Assembly (NCBI GenBank): GCA_937870635.1
Contig: CALMZP010000044.1
Coordinates: 1 to 64,000, forward strand
DNA from: an uncultured Acidobacteriota bacterium
GTDB taxonomy: Bacteria; Acidobacteriota; Thermoanaerobaculia; Gp7-AA8
DNA: 64,000 nt
Direction of reading: 5' to 3'
Below are positions 53,445-62,026 of this stretch, piece after piece; position 1 is the stretch's first letter; each line of letters opens with the position of its first letter. A program made the position numbers and the translations under genes. The notes under the pieces are model-generated. The model saw only the letters and a list, made by a program, of their open reading frames with translations. It searched no databases and had not been told where the DNA came from.

Positions 53445-53843
53445 ATGTCTGCAGTGTCTGACGGAAAACGCCTCTACAAGATTGGCGAGGTCTGCCGCAT
53501 GGCGGACGTGCAGCCCTACGTGCTCCGCTACTGGGAGACCGAGTTCCCTCCCCTAGCCCCCGAGAAGAGTGGCGGCGGCCAGCGCCTCTACACCCAGCGC
53601 GAGATCGACATCGTCATGCGGATCAAGCAGCTCCTCTACTCGGAAGGCTTCACGATCGCGGGAGCGAAGAAGAAGCTGGAGACCGAGCTGGCGGGCGGGG
53701 CGCCGGTGCTCGAGGCGCCGGCGGAAGCTCCCCCTCCAGCCCCGAAGACGAAAGCCGCGGTCAAGCGTGAGAACGATGTGCAGCGCACGCTGGCGAACGT
53801 GAAGAAAGAGCTGTCGGAAATCCTGCGAATGCTCGAGAAGTGA
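53445..53843 (+). CDS. MerR family transcriptional regulator
   Basis: [71 protein letters not shown]. Confidence 0.92.
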   Translation: MSAVSDGKRLYKIGEVCRMADVQPYVLRYWETEFPPLAPEKSGGGQRLYTQREIDIVMRIKQLLYSEGFTIAGAKKKLETELAGGAPVLEAPAEAPPPAPKTKAAVKRENDVQRTLANVKKELSEILRMLEK

Positions 53844-53845
53844 TC

Positions 53846-53909
53846 CGTGACGAGTGACGAGTGACGAGTGACGAGTGACGACGGGAGACGTAACTCGTCA
53901 CTCGTAACT
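53846..53909. repeat. inverted 7-bp-period repeat (gtgacga / tcgtcac arms)
   Basis: cgtgacgagtgacgagtgacgagtgacgagtgacgacgggagacgtaactcgtcactcgtaac. Confidence 0.9.
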
Positions 53910-53915
53910 AGCCCT

Positions 53916-54389
53916 TCACTCGGTCGAGAAGAGCGAGACGATCTTCTCGAGCCCCGCGCGATCCTCTTCGTCAAACGCATCGATCCGGTCGGAATCGACA
54001 TCGAGCACCGCGATGAGCGCCCGCCCGGGGCCGAAGACGGGGACGACGATCTCGGACTTCGAGTTCGGATCGCAGGCGATGTGTCCCGGGAACCGGCTGA
54101 CGTCGGACACGATGACGGTACGCTTCTCCGCCGCCGCGGTGCCGCAGACACCGCGCCCGATCTCGATCTGCAGACAGCCGACCGTGCCCATGTAAGGGCC
54201 GACCACGAGCCGGCCGCCCACCATCCGGTAGAAGCCGGTCCAGAAGTAGTGGTCGAAACGATTGGCCAGGATGGAAGTGATCGTCGCCATCAGCGCGATG
54301 GGGTCGAGTGTCTCGCCTCCCTCATCGCGCCAGATGGCGACGACCTGCTGGTAACACTCTTCGTAAGCGCTGGTTTTCAAATCCGGCAA
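53916..54389 (-). CDS. msrC: GAF-domain free methionine-R-sulfoxide reductase
   Basis: VVGPYMGTVGCLQIEIGRGVCGTAAAE...FPGHIACDPNSKSEIVVPVFG...AVLDVDSD; retains the three Cys of the fRMsr family. Confidence 0.88.
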   Translation of the reverse strand: MPDLKTSAYEECYQQVVAIWRDEGGETLDPIALMATITSILANRFDHYFWTGFYRMVGGRLVVGPYMGTVGCLQIEIGRGVCGTAAAEKRTVIVSDVSRFPGHIACDPNSKSEIVVPVFGPGRALIAVLDVDSDRIDAFDEEDRAGLEKIVSLFSTE

Positions 54390-54395
54390 TCCCCT

Positions 54396-55058
54396 TCAAA
54401 AGCTGAAGGATATGCCAGCCGCGAGGATCAGCGGATTGATGGCGATGTCCACCTCCTGGTCCGGTCCTCCGGTGAAGACGGGCGTCGCGGTGGTTTCCAG
54501 CGGCATGTATTTGCCGTCGAGGTAGATGCCGAAGTTCTCGGTCACTCCCAGACGGAAGCCGGCGTTGACCACGAGGCCGATGTCGTCTTCGAAATCGATT
54601 CGCTCGAAATCGATGTCGTCGAGATCGTTCTCGTCTTCGATGTCCTGGAAAAGGATGTAACCGCCGCCGACGCCGACATACGGGTCGAAGCGGCTGGAGC
54701 CGAGAAGATGAAACTGCAGGACCGCGGTGAGCGGCATCATCTCCAGAGGCTCGGTGAAGACGATGCGGCCGCGCGACGGAGAGTTCACGTTGAGATCGGG
54801 GTCGACGACCGAGAGCGCGAACTCCGTGGAGATGCGGTTCGACCAGAACACGTTCACCGATGCGCCGTAGCCCTGATCGGAGTCGAAGTCGACGTCGCCG
54901 GCATCATTGATGTCATCGCCGAACTCCAGCGCGCTGTCGCCGCTCGAGTCGACCCACGTCCCGAAGACGTTGACGTCGATGAGCCGCTCCTGGCCAGCAG
55001 CAGGAAGCGCGAAAAGTGAAACAGCGAAGATTGAGACTAGAACAAGACGAGCACGCAT
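54396..55058 (-). CDS. OmpW-family outer membrane protein
   Basis: Signal peptide MRARLVLVSIFAVSLFALPAAGQ; PLTAVLQFHLLGSSRFDPYVGVGGGYILF; C-terminal AAGISFSF. Confidence 0.88.
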   Translation of the reverse strand: MRARLVLVSIFAVSLFALPAAGQERLIDVNVFGTWVDSSGDSALEFGDDINDAGDVDFDSDQGYGASVNVFWSNRISTEFALSVVDPDLNVNSPSRGRIVFTEPLEMMPLTAVLQFHLLGSSRFDPYVGVGGGYILFQDIEDENDLDDIDFERIDFEDDIGLVVNAGFRLGVTENFGIYLDGKYMPLETTATPVFTGGPDQEVDIAINPLILAAGISFSF

Positions 55059-55129
55059 AAACCCTCCAGTAGTCGCGGGCCCGATGCCCGCGTGCCGGAA
55101 CGCGGGAGCAAAATCGCGGCCACGTGAGT

Positions 55130-55193
55130 CTTAGTGCTCGGGATGACAGGTCGTTGACGTCACTCGTCACCAAGCACCAAGCACTAGGTCACC
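55130..55193. repeat. mixed repeat: partial gctcgggatgac arm, then tcgtcac and caagcac heptamers
   Basis: gtgctcgggatgacaggtcgttgacgtcactcgtcaccaagcaccaagcactaggtcacc; overlaps the glgA stop. Confidence 0.75.
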
Positions 55194-56641
55194 GCCCTCG
55201 CGTACACCTCTTCGTAATGCCGCGCCGAACGCGCCCATGAAAAATCGGCGGCCATTCCGTTTCTCTGCAGCTTCTTCCACAGCTTTGCCTCTTTGTAGCT
55301 GAGCATCCCGATCCACGTTGCAAAGTAGAGCTCTTCCGACGACGGTGCGGTGAATCCGAAACCGTTTGCCAGCTCCTCGTTCGTCCCGTCGTACGGAATG
55401 ACGGTATCCGCGAGCCCGCCCGTGAGGCGAACCACGGGCAGCGTCCCATATCGCAGCGAATACATCTGATTGAGCCCGCACGGCTCGTACATCGACGGCA
55501 TCAGCAGAAGATCGCATCCGCCGTACATGAGATGAGCGAGCGCGTTGTCGAAACCGAGCCACACCCGGCACGTCTCCGGATGATGCTCGGCGACCTGCAT
55601 GAATCCTTCTTCGTACGCCCGGTCGCCGCTTCCCAGGATCACAGCCTGCGCTCCCGCTTTGAGGAGCTTGCCCAGGATCGGAAGCAGGAGTTGAAATCCC
55701 TTCTGTTCGACGAGGCGTGACACGACACCGATGAGCGGCGTCTTCGAGTCGTACTTCAGCTCAGCATCGCCGGCGAGTGCCTTCTTGATCGCAGCCTTCC
55801 CGCGAAGGTCGTAAGCCTCGTAATGCGACGGAAGGTGCGGATCGCTCGCCGGGTCCCACTCTTCGATGTCGATCCCGTTGAGGATCCCCGTGAACTTGTA
55901 GGCCACTGCGCGAAGAACACCGTCGAGGCCCGCGCCATGCGCCGGGGTCTGCACCTCGCGCGCGTAATTCGGCGACACGGTCGTCACCTGGTCCGCGAAG
56001 ATGATGCCGCCCTTCATCAGATTCACCTGCCCGAAATGCTCGAGCCCATCGGATGACCAGTACCTGCTGTGCAATCCCAGGACATTGAAGGCAGCCGATC
56101 CGGCAACGCCCTGATAGGCGAGGTTGTGGATGGTGTAGACCGACCGCGTGGATCGGAAGGACGTGCTGGCCTGCAGGCCGGAGTGGAGATAGACCGGCAG
56201 CAGCGCCGTGTGCCAGTCGTGGGCGTGGAGAACGTCGGGCTGAATCCCCAGAATCTCGCACCCGGCGATCACCGCTCGGCAGAACACCGCGTATCGCTGC
56301 ACGGCGTCGATCGGGTCGAGGCTCGTGTAAATCTGTTCTCTGTCGAAATAGTAATCGTTCGCAACGAGGATCAGCGGGACGTCGCTGCCCGGCAGCACGG
56401 TCCGTAGAAATGTCACGTCCGCGGTCCATGCCGCCCACCCGATCCACGTCGTCGGGATGACCGGCTCCGGCTCGATGCCCTGCGCGGCAAAGTACTCGCG
56501 CGCCTGGCGGTAGTACGGCATGAAGACCGTGACGTCGTGACCGAGACGCGCCAGCTCCTTCGGCAGCGAGCCGGACACATCTCCCAACCCCCCGGTTTTC
56601 GCCACCGGAGATACCTCGGCTGAAGCAAACACGATCCTCAT
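55184..56641 (-). CDS. glgA: glycogen synthase (ADP-glucose)
   Basis: MRIVFASAEVSPVAKTGGLGDVSGSLPKELARLGHDVTVFMPYY, HAHDWHTALLPVYL, MPSMYEPCGLNQMYSLRYGTLPVVRLTGGLADTV. Confidence 0.96.
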   Translation of the reverse strand: MRIVFASAEVSPVAKTGGLGDVSGSLPKELARLGHDVTVFMPYYRQAREYFAAQGIEPEPVIPTTWIGWAAWTADVTFLRTVLPGSDVPLILVANDYYFDREQIYTSLDPIDAVQRYAVFCRAVIAGCEILGIQPDVLHAHDWHTALLPVYLHSGLQASTSFRSTRSVYTIHNLAYQGVAGSAAFNVLGLHSRYWSSDGLEHFGQVNLMKGGIIFADQVTTVSPNYAREVQTPAHGAGLDGVLRAVAYKFTGILNGIDIEEWDPASDPHLPSHYEAYDLRGKAAIKKALAGDAELKYDSKTPLIGVVSRLVEQKGFQLLLPILGKLLKAGAQAVILGSGDRAYEEGFMQVAEHHPETCRVWLGFDNALAHLMYGGCDLLLMPSMYEPCGLNQMYSLRYGTLPVVRLTGGLADTVIPYDGTNEELANGFGFTAPSSEELYFATWIGMLSYKEAKLWKKLQRNGMAADFSWARSARHYEEVYARAVT

Positions 56642-56647
56642 CAGAAG

Positions 56648-57457
56648 TTACTCGACGACCAGCGACGCATATCCGACGACACGATCATAATCGCCGCTCA
56701 CGTCGCCGGACGTAGCGTGCTTGAGGAGCTTTGCACGCGTCGCGCCGAGCGCGTTCGCCGCGATGAGCATCGTAGTGGCCGGGATGTATCCACACATCGA
56801 AATGTCGCTCTCCTCCACGACACGCCAGAGTCTCTCCGGATCGCGCGCCAGCAGGGCATCGATCGCCAGCTGATCCTTCCGCAGAGTCGTCCTCTGGTCC
56901 TCGTAGTGATTGAGGTCGGAGCTCGCCAGGATTCCGATTCGTTCGCTCGCCGTCCCGACGACCTCGGCGATGGCCTTGCCGATCTCTTCGCACAACTCGT
57001 ATCGCGGAGCACCCAGACAGATGGGAACGAAACGAAACGAGGGGAGAAGGCGCTGAAGAAACGGCAGTTGGACTTCGAGCGAATGCTCGCGTGCATGCGC
57101 GGCGTCATCGGGGCGCAGACGCGGCGCCGCGTCCATCAGCGCTTTCGAAAGTTCGCCATCGACCGGCACATCACCCAGCGGGGTGCGCCACGCATCGGCT
57201 TTGCTGACCGCCGCGTAATGGCCGGCGCCGGTGTGGTTCGGACAAAGGATGATCAGGCGGCGCGGCAGATCGGCCATCCCGTAGAACGCCGCCGCCACAT
57301 GCCCGCTGTACATCAGCCCGGCGTGCGGCACGACGGCGCCGATGAACGTTTCTTTCGCGCTCGCCGGGGGATTCGCGGCGAAACACTCCTCGACCTGCGA
57401 CTGCAGCCGCGGCGCGGTCCCTTCGTAGAACATGCCCGCGACCGCAGGGAATCTCAT
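56648..57457 (-). CDS. MEMO1 family protein (AmmeMemoRadiSam system protein B-like)
   Basis: AVVPHAGLMYSGHVAAAFYGM, LCPNHTGAGHYAAVSKADAWRTPLGDVPVD, EHSLEVQLPFLQRLLPSFRFVPICLG, SDLNHYED. Confidence 0.93.
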   Translation of the reverse strand: MRFPAVAGMFYEGTAPRLQSQVEECFAANPPASAKETFIGAVVPHAGLMYSGHVAAAFYGMADLPRRLIILCPNHTGAGHYAAVSKADAWRTPLGDVPVDGELSKALMDAAPRLRPDDAAHAREHSLEVQLPFLQRLLPSFRFVPICLGAPRYELCEEIGKAIAEVVGTASERIGILASSDLNHYEDQRTTLRKDQLAIDALLARDPERLWRVVEESDISMCGYIPATTMLIAANALGATRAKLLKHATSGDVSGDYDRVVGYASLVVE

Positions 57458-60039
57458 CTCGGAAAACTCGGCGAATAGAGGACCGCGTTGAGAAACAGCG
57501 GCAGGGTCCCGCGCCAGAAAAGCCGGAAGTGCGGTTCGTCCGCGAAGGTGATCACGCTGCCGCGTCCCACCGGTTCAGCGATGAGATAAGCGGATCCCGC
57601 GATGCGCTCGATCGACTCGGGCCATGCAACGCCGGAGACCAGCGGCTCTTCCTGCGCGACCGTGACGATGTTGTCTACGCGATGCGACACGGGCAGATGC
57701 GCCGATGATCCCTCGATCAGGACGGCGGGAGCCCGAGGCACACCGTAGGTGAGATACGACCGCTCGTTCATGGTGGTCTTGAACGCGGAGCCCGGTACGC
57801 GGAAATCGTTGTAGCGCTGGTCCGGGGTCTCCGCCTGCGATTCCTCGGAGGCCGGATCTCCCGCCTCGGCTTCTCCCGATTTGCCGACTTTGGGCGGTTC
57901 CCACGGTTTCACCTTCGAGATCGCCACGTCTTTGTGTCGAAGGAACGCGCTCGCTCCTTTCACGGCGACGAGCGTGCCTCCCCCGTTCAGCCAGACCTTG
58001 AGCTTCTCGACCTCGCGCTTGCGGATGCGGTCCGTGTAGTTGCCGTCAGGAAGAACGATCACGTTGTACTTCTGCAGGTCGACGGAGCCGAGCGCGTCGA
58101 GGCTGATCGTGGTGTGCGGAACCGGCGTGTCGACATCCAGGGTGTGCCAGAGCATCCCGTAGGACGTCGAGCCGGTGCCCGGACCGCCGACGAGCGCGAT
58201 CTTGGGCTCGCGGACGAATCTGATCTTCTCCGATCCGAACGTCGTGCCGCCGATCCAGCCCGACTCGAGGGGCACGAGCGATACTCCGGTCTCGCGCACG
58301 ATCGCGGGGAGAACCTGATCGACTTCAGGATTGTTGCCCTTGAGAATCACGATGCTGCCCCGAGGGTGTGTCTGCTCGCCGAACGCGAGGTCGCCGTGGG
58401 CGACGTTGAAACGAACGTCGTGTCGGACCAGGCGGCCCGCGAATCGGTAGACATTCGGATCGAGGCCGCTGACGAGGTACCCGTAGGACGCAGCGGTGAA
58501 CGGAGCGACTGGCGGAGGAGCCCACGCAGCGAGCTGTCCGGGGATCGAAGCGCTGGTCACGTACGTCTCGACGTTCATGGCCAGAGGCATGGACCACGTC
58601 GTGAGATCGTAGAAGTCATCGGGCTCGTCGGCTTCCGCTTTGGATCGCTGCTCGTCGAGAAAGGTCGTGTGCAGCTCCGCGTCGCGTTCGAGAAGGGTCT
58701 GCACGAGGCCGCCCAGCGGCTGGCGGGTGGAGATGACGGCCGTCCCGGCGGGGAACGAACGGCTCTCCTGCGCATCGCGATCGAGACGCGTTGCGCGGAT
58801 CGTTGCCGGCGCGCTCAGCATTCCGAGGCGGATGCCCTGGCGCAGGAGTGTTTCGACGAGAGTCGTGTAGTTCGGTGATCCGGGAAGGACGAGATATGTG
58901 CTGCGCGGCCCTTCGAGATGCACGCGCATCGCTCCATATGTGTACTGGAGCAGTGCATCGCGATGCTCGGCAGCGGTGGCCACGGTCGTCATCGCCGTCG
59001 TGTAGTGACGATCGATACGGTCGCGCAGCGTCAGGCGCGTTCCATCCTCGCGCTCGATCACCACGCCGGCGCGTCCGTGGCCGGCCATCTCGTACGTCAT
59101 TCCGATGGCGCCGTGCAGCGAAGGCCATGCATCGCCGTAGCCTGGATAGAAGAGGTCGAAGCGCTCGCCGACGAAGAACGGCCATCCTCTACTCGAGAAC
59201 TCGGTCGCATTGGCGCGGCCGAAGAGCTCCAGCCACTTCTCCACTTCGCGGGGGAGGTTCGTATTGATCGGCTTGGCGTCCGGCGGGAAAAAGTACGACG
59301 ACTGGTAGCTCATCTCGTGGAAGTCGACGTAGACCTGCGGGTTCCACTCGCGATACTTCGCGACGCGTGCGCGGGTTTCGCGCTGCGACATCCACGTCCA
59401 GTCGCGGTTCATGTCGATGAGGTAGTGGTTGTATCGGCCGCCCGGCCAGGGTTCCGTGTGCTCGAACGCGTCCGGATTCGGATTGGGCTCACGTCCGCGC
59501 GTTCGGCGGAACCACTCCACGTATCGCTCGCGTCCGTCCGGGTTCTGGAGAGGATCGACGAGAAGGACGAGCTCGTCGCGCATCCGCGACGACGAATCCT
59601 GAAGGAGAGCGTGAGCGACGCGCATCGCCGCTTCTGCCGATGACGATTCGTTCCCGTGCACTCCGAACGCGAGCCAGACGACGGCCGGCGTCGTGCGGGC
59701 GATCTCCGCGGCGCGGGCAGGGTCGGTGGCGTCGGCCTGGACCAGCGCGCCGAGATTGGCGCGAACGGCGTCGAGTTTCGCGCGATTCGCGGGCGAGGTG
59801 ATCGTCGCGAGCACGAGCGGCCGACCTTCGTACGTCTCCCCGATGGTCTCGATCGACATGAGGTCCGATCGCCGGGCCAGCTCGCGAAAGTAGTCGACGA
59901 TCCGGTGATGCGGTGTGAATCGCTCACCGAGCGGATAGCCCAGAAATTCGTCCGGCGTGGGGATGGACTGCTGCGCGCTTCCGGCCGTCGCCCAGATGAG
60001 AAGGGCCGCCACGGTGGCGAGTCGGCGAACCACGATCAT
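57454..60039 (-). CDS. secreted M14-family zinc carboxypeptidase
   Basis: Signal peptide; FGVHGNESSSAEAAMRVAHALLQD (HxxE), QNPDGRERY, VYVDFHEMSYQSSYFFPPDAKPIN, TYEMAGHGRAG. Confidence 0.92.
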   Translation of the reverse strand: MIVVRRLATVAALLIWATAGSAQQSIPTPDEFLGYPLGERFTPHHRIVDYFRELARRSDLMSIETIGETYEGRPLVLATITSPANRAKLDAVRANLGALVQADATDPARAAEIARTTPAVVWLAFGVHGNESSSAEAAMRVAHALLQDSSSRMRDELVLLVDPLQNPDGRERYVEWFRRTRGREPNPNPDAFEHTEPWPGGRYNHYLIDMNRDWTWMSQRETRARVAKYREWNPQVYVDFHEMSYQSSYFFPPDAKPINTNLPREVEKWLELFGRANATEFSSRGWPFFVGERFDLFYPGYGDAWPSLHGAIGMTYEMAGHGRAGVVIEREDGTRLTLRDRIDRHYTTAMTTVATAAEHRDALLQYTYGAMRVHLEGPRSTYLVLPGSPNYTTLVETLLRQGIRLGMLSAPATIRATRLDRDAQESRSFPAGTAVISTRQPLGGLVQTLLERDAELHTTFLDEQRSKAEADEPDDFYDLTTWSMPLAMNVETYVTSASIPGQLAAWAPPPVAPFTAASYGYLVSGLDPNVYRFAGRLVRHDVRFNVAHGDLAFGEQTHPRGSIVILKGNNPEVDQVLPAIVRETGVSLVPLESGWIGGTTFGSEKIRFVREPKIALVGGPGTGSTSYGMLWHTLDVDTPVPHTTISLDALGSVDLQKYNVIVLPDGNYTDRIRKREVEKLKVWLNGGGTLVAVKGASAFLRHKDVAISKVKPWEPPKVGKSGEAEAGDPASEESQAETPDQRYNDFRVPGSAFKTTMNERSYLTYGVPRAPAVLIEGSSAHLPVSHRVDNIVTVAQEEPLVSGVAWPESIERIAGSAYLIAEPVGRGSVITFADEPHFRLFWRGTLPLFLNAVLYSPSFPR

Positions 60040-60086
60040 TCATTCACCTCGAGTGGTGGATTGTATGTGTCATCCTCCGCCCCGTC

Positions 60087-60413
60087 ATGTCCAACACCAT
60101 GCCGTGGGTCGCTCTCGTCATTGCCGGACTGCTCGAAGTCTGCTGGGCTGTCGGCCTCAAGTACACGGACGGATTTCGCAGGCCGGCGCCATCCATCCTC
60201 GTCATCCTGGCGATTGCGGCGAGCATGTTCCTCCTCAGCTGGGCCGCGCGAACGCTCCCGATCGGCACCGCCTACGCAGTCTGGGTCGGCATTGGCGCAC
60301 TCGGCGCCGCGATCCTCGGCGCCATCCTGTTCAAGGAGCCGGTCACGGCGATGAGGCTCGTGTTCCTGGCGATGCTCGTGGCGTCGATCATGGGGTTGAA
60401 AGTGACGGGATGA
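60087..60413 (+). CDS. SMR-family efflux protein (SugE/Gdx-like)
   Basis: WVALVIAGLLEVCWAVGLKYTDGFRRPAPSILVILAIAASMFLLSWAARTLPIGTAYAVWVGIGALGAAILGAILFKEP. Confidence 0.92.
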   Translation: MSNTMPWVALVIAGLLEVCWAVGLKYTDGFRRPAPSILVILAIAASMFLLSWAARTLPIGTAYAVWVGIGALGAAILGAILFKEPVTAMRLVFLAMLVASIMGLKVTG

Positions 60414-60415
60414 GC

Positions 60416-60460
60416 GGTAACCGTTAACCGTTAACCGTTAACCGTTAACCGTTAACCGTC
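60416..60460. repeat. 7-bp tandem repeat, cgttaac x5-6
   Basis: ggtaaccgttaaccgttaaccgttaaccgttaaccgttaaccg. Confidence 0.93.
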
Positions 60461-60493
60461 GAAGAACGTATCGCCTTCGGCAGTCGCGTCAAA

Positions 60494-60571
60494 GTGGAGA
60501 CGCGGGCGATCTCGCCCGCGGGACAGTCACGCCGGCCCGCAACCCGCGGGCGCGATCGCCCGCGTCTCCAC
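60494..60571. repeat. 78-bp palindromic element (intergenic copy)
   Basis: gtggagacgcgggcgatctcgcccgcgggacagtcacgccggcccgcaacccgcgggcgcgatcgcccgcgtctccac. Confidence 0.92.
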
Positions 60572-60609
60572 CAGGCAGCGGACTCACGGATAACGGTGAA
60601 CGCCTACCG

Positions 60610-62019
60610 TCAGAGCTCCGGGACTGCAATCTCGTCTTCCACTCCCGCCGACGAGCGCGTGTGGATCCCGAGGCGCTTCATCATCTCGTTGAGGGTGGAG
60701 GGCTTGAGCTGGAGGAGCTCGGCGGCGCGCTTCTGTACGCCATTGGAGAGCTCGAGCGACTGCAGAATCATGGCGCGCTCGTACCGTGAGACGGCGTCCT
60801 TGAGTGAGAGGCCTTCCGCCGGAACGATCATCGAGGGCTGATCGGTGTTGACCGGATAGCGCAGGTATTCGGGCATGAGCTCAGGCGTGATGCGATCGCC
60901 GGTGCAGAGGACGACAGCACGCTCGATCGTATTCTCGAGCTCGCGCACGTTACCCGGCCAGGAGTGATCGAGGAGAAGCCGCATCGCATCGGGCGTCACC
61001 TCGCGGACCTTGCGCTTGTTTTCCTCCGCGTACTTTTCGAGGAAGTGGCTGACGAGCAGCGGAATGTCTTCGCGGCGGCGGCGCAGCGGCGGGAGATTGA
61101 TTGTGATGACGTTGAGCCGGTAGAAGAGATCCTCGCGGAACAGCTTGTCCGCCATCAGCTTGGTGAGATCTGCATTGGTGGCGGCGATGATGCGCACGTC
61201 GACCTTGATGGTGTCGACGGAACCGAGCCGCATGAATTCCTTTTCCTGGATGACGCGAAGAAGCTTTGCCTGTGTTTCCAGATTGATGTTCCCGATCTCG
61301 TCGAGGAAGATCGATCCGGCGTCGGCGACTTCGAAAAGGCCTCGCTTCGTGGCGATCGCGCCGGTGAAAGCGCCCTTCATGTGCCCGAAGAGGCTCGACT
61401 CGAGAAGCTCGGGCGGAAGCGAACCGGAGTTGACGGTGACGAATGCGTTGCGGGCGCGCGGACTGGCGTGGTGAATCGCTTTGGCGACGAGCTCTTTGCC
61501 GGTTCCCGACTCGCCCTGAATGAGGATGTTCGAGCGCGACGGCGCGGCGAGGCGAACGAGGTCGAACACCTTCCGCATCACTTCGCTCTTGCCGATGATG
61601 TTCGAGAACGAGAACTTCTCGGAGAGCTCCGCCTTGAGACGCTCGTTCTCGGTGGTGAGCCTGCGCTGCTCGAGCGCCTTGTTCACGGTGAGGATGACTT
61701 CTTCGTTCTTGAACGGCTTGGGGATGTAGTGGAAGGCGCCGTGCTTCATCGCCTCGATCGCGCCGTCGATGGACGAGAAGGCGGTGATGATGATGACCGG
61801 CAGGTCGGGGTTCGAGATCCGGACCGAGCGCAGCGTGTCGATGCCGCTGATCCCCGGCAGCATGATGTCGAGGATCATGAGGTCGACCTCCTCGCTGTCG
61901 AGAAGGTTCAGGGCCTCCTCGCCGCTCGAGGCGGAAACGACGTCGAAGCCCTCCCTGCGGAGGACGACGTCGAGGACGTCCCGGAGGACTTCCTCATCAT
62001 CGACGATCAGAATTCTCAT
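60610..62019 (-). CDS. sigma-54-dependent response regulator (NtrC family)
   Basis: Receiver MRILIVDDEEVLRDVL...DLMILDIMLPG...KPF; AAA+ GESGTGKELVAKAIH, GAFTGA motif, FLDEIGN, HSWPGNVRELEN; Fis-type HTH. Confidence 0.95.
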   Translation of the reverse strand: MRILIVDDEEVLRDVLDVVLRREGFDVVSASSGEEALNLLDSEEVDLMILDIMLPGISGIDTLRSVRISNPDLPVIIITAFSSIDGAIEAMKHGAFHYIPKPFKNEEVILTVNKALEQRRLTTENERLKAELSEKFSFSNIIGKSEVMRKVFDLVRLAAPSRSNILIQGESGTGKELVAKAIHHASPRARNAFVTVNSGSLPPELLESSLFGHMKGAFTGAIATKRGLFEVADAGSIFLDEIGNINLETQAKLLRVIQEKEFMRLGSVDTIKVDVRIIAATNADLTKLMADKLFREDLFYRLNVITINLPPLRRRREDIPLLVSHFLEKYAEENKRKVREVTPDAMRLLLDHSWPGNVRELENTIERAVVLCTGDRITPELMPEYLRYPVNTDQPSMIVPAEGLSLKDAVSRYERAMILQSLELSNGVQKRAAELLQLKPSTLNEMMKRLGIHTRSSAGVEDEIAVPEL

Positions 62020-62026
62020 CTGGATG

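Noticed and set aside
60040-60086. Guanidine riboswitch upstream of the SMR gene
   Set aside because: Only 47 bp separate the divergent starts and no conserved ykkC-like motif is visible.
60416-60460. Possible iterons or replication origin
   Set aside because: cgttaac repeats resemble iterons superficially, but there is no rep/dnaA gene or DnaA-box cluster, and other loci show the same period with other words.
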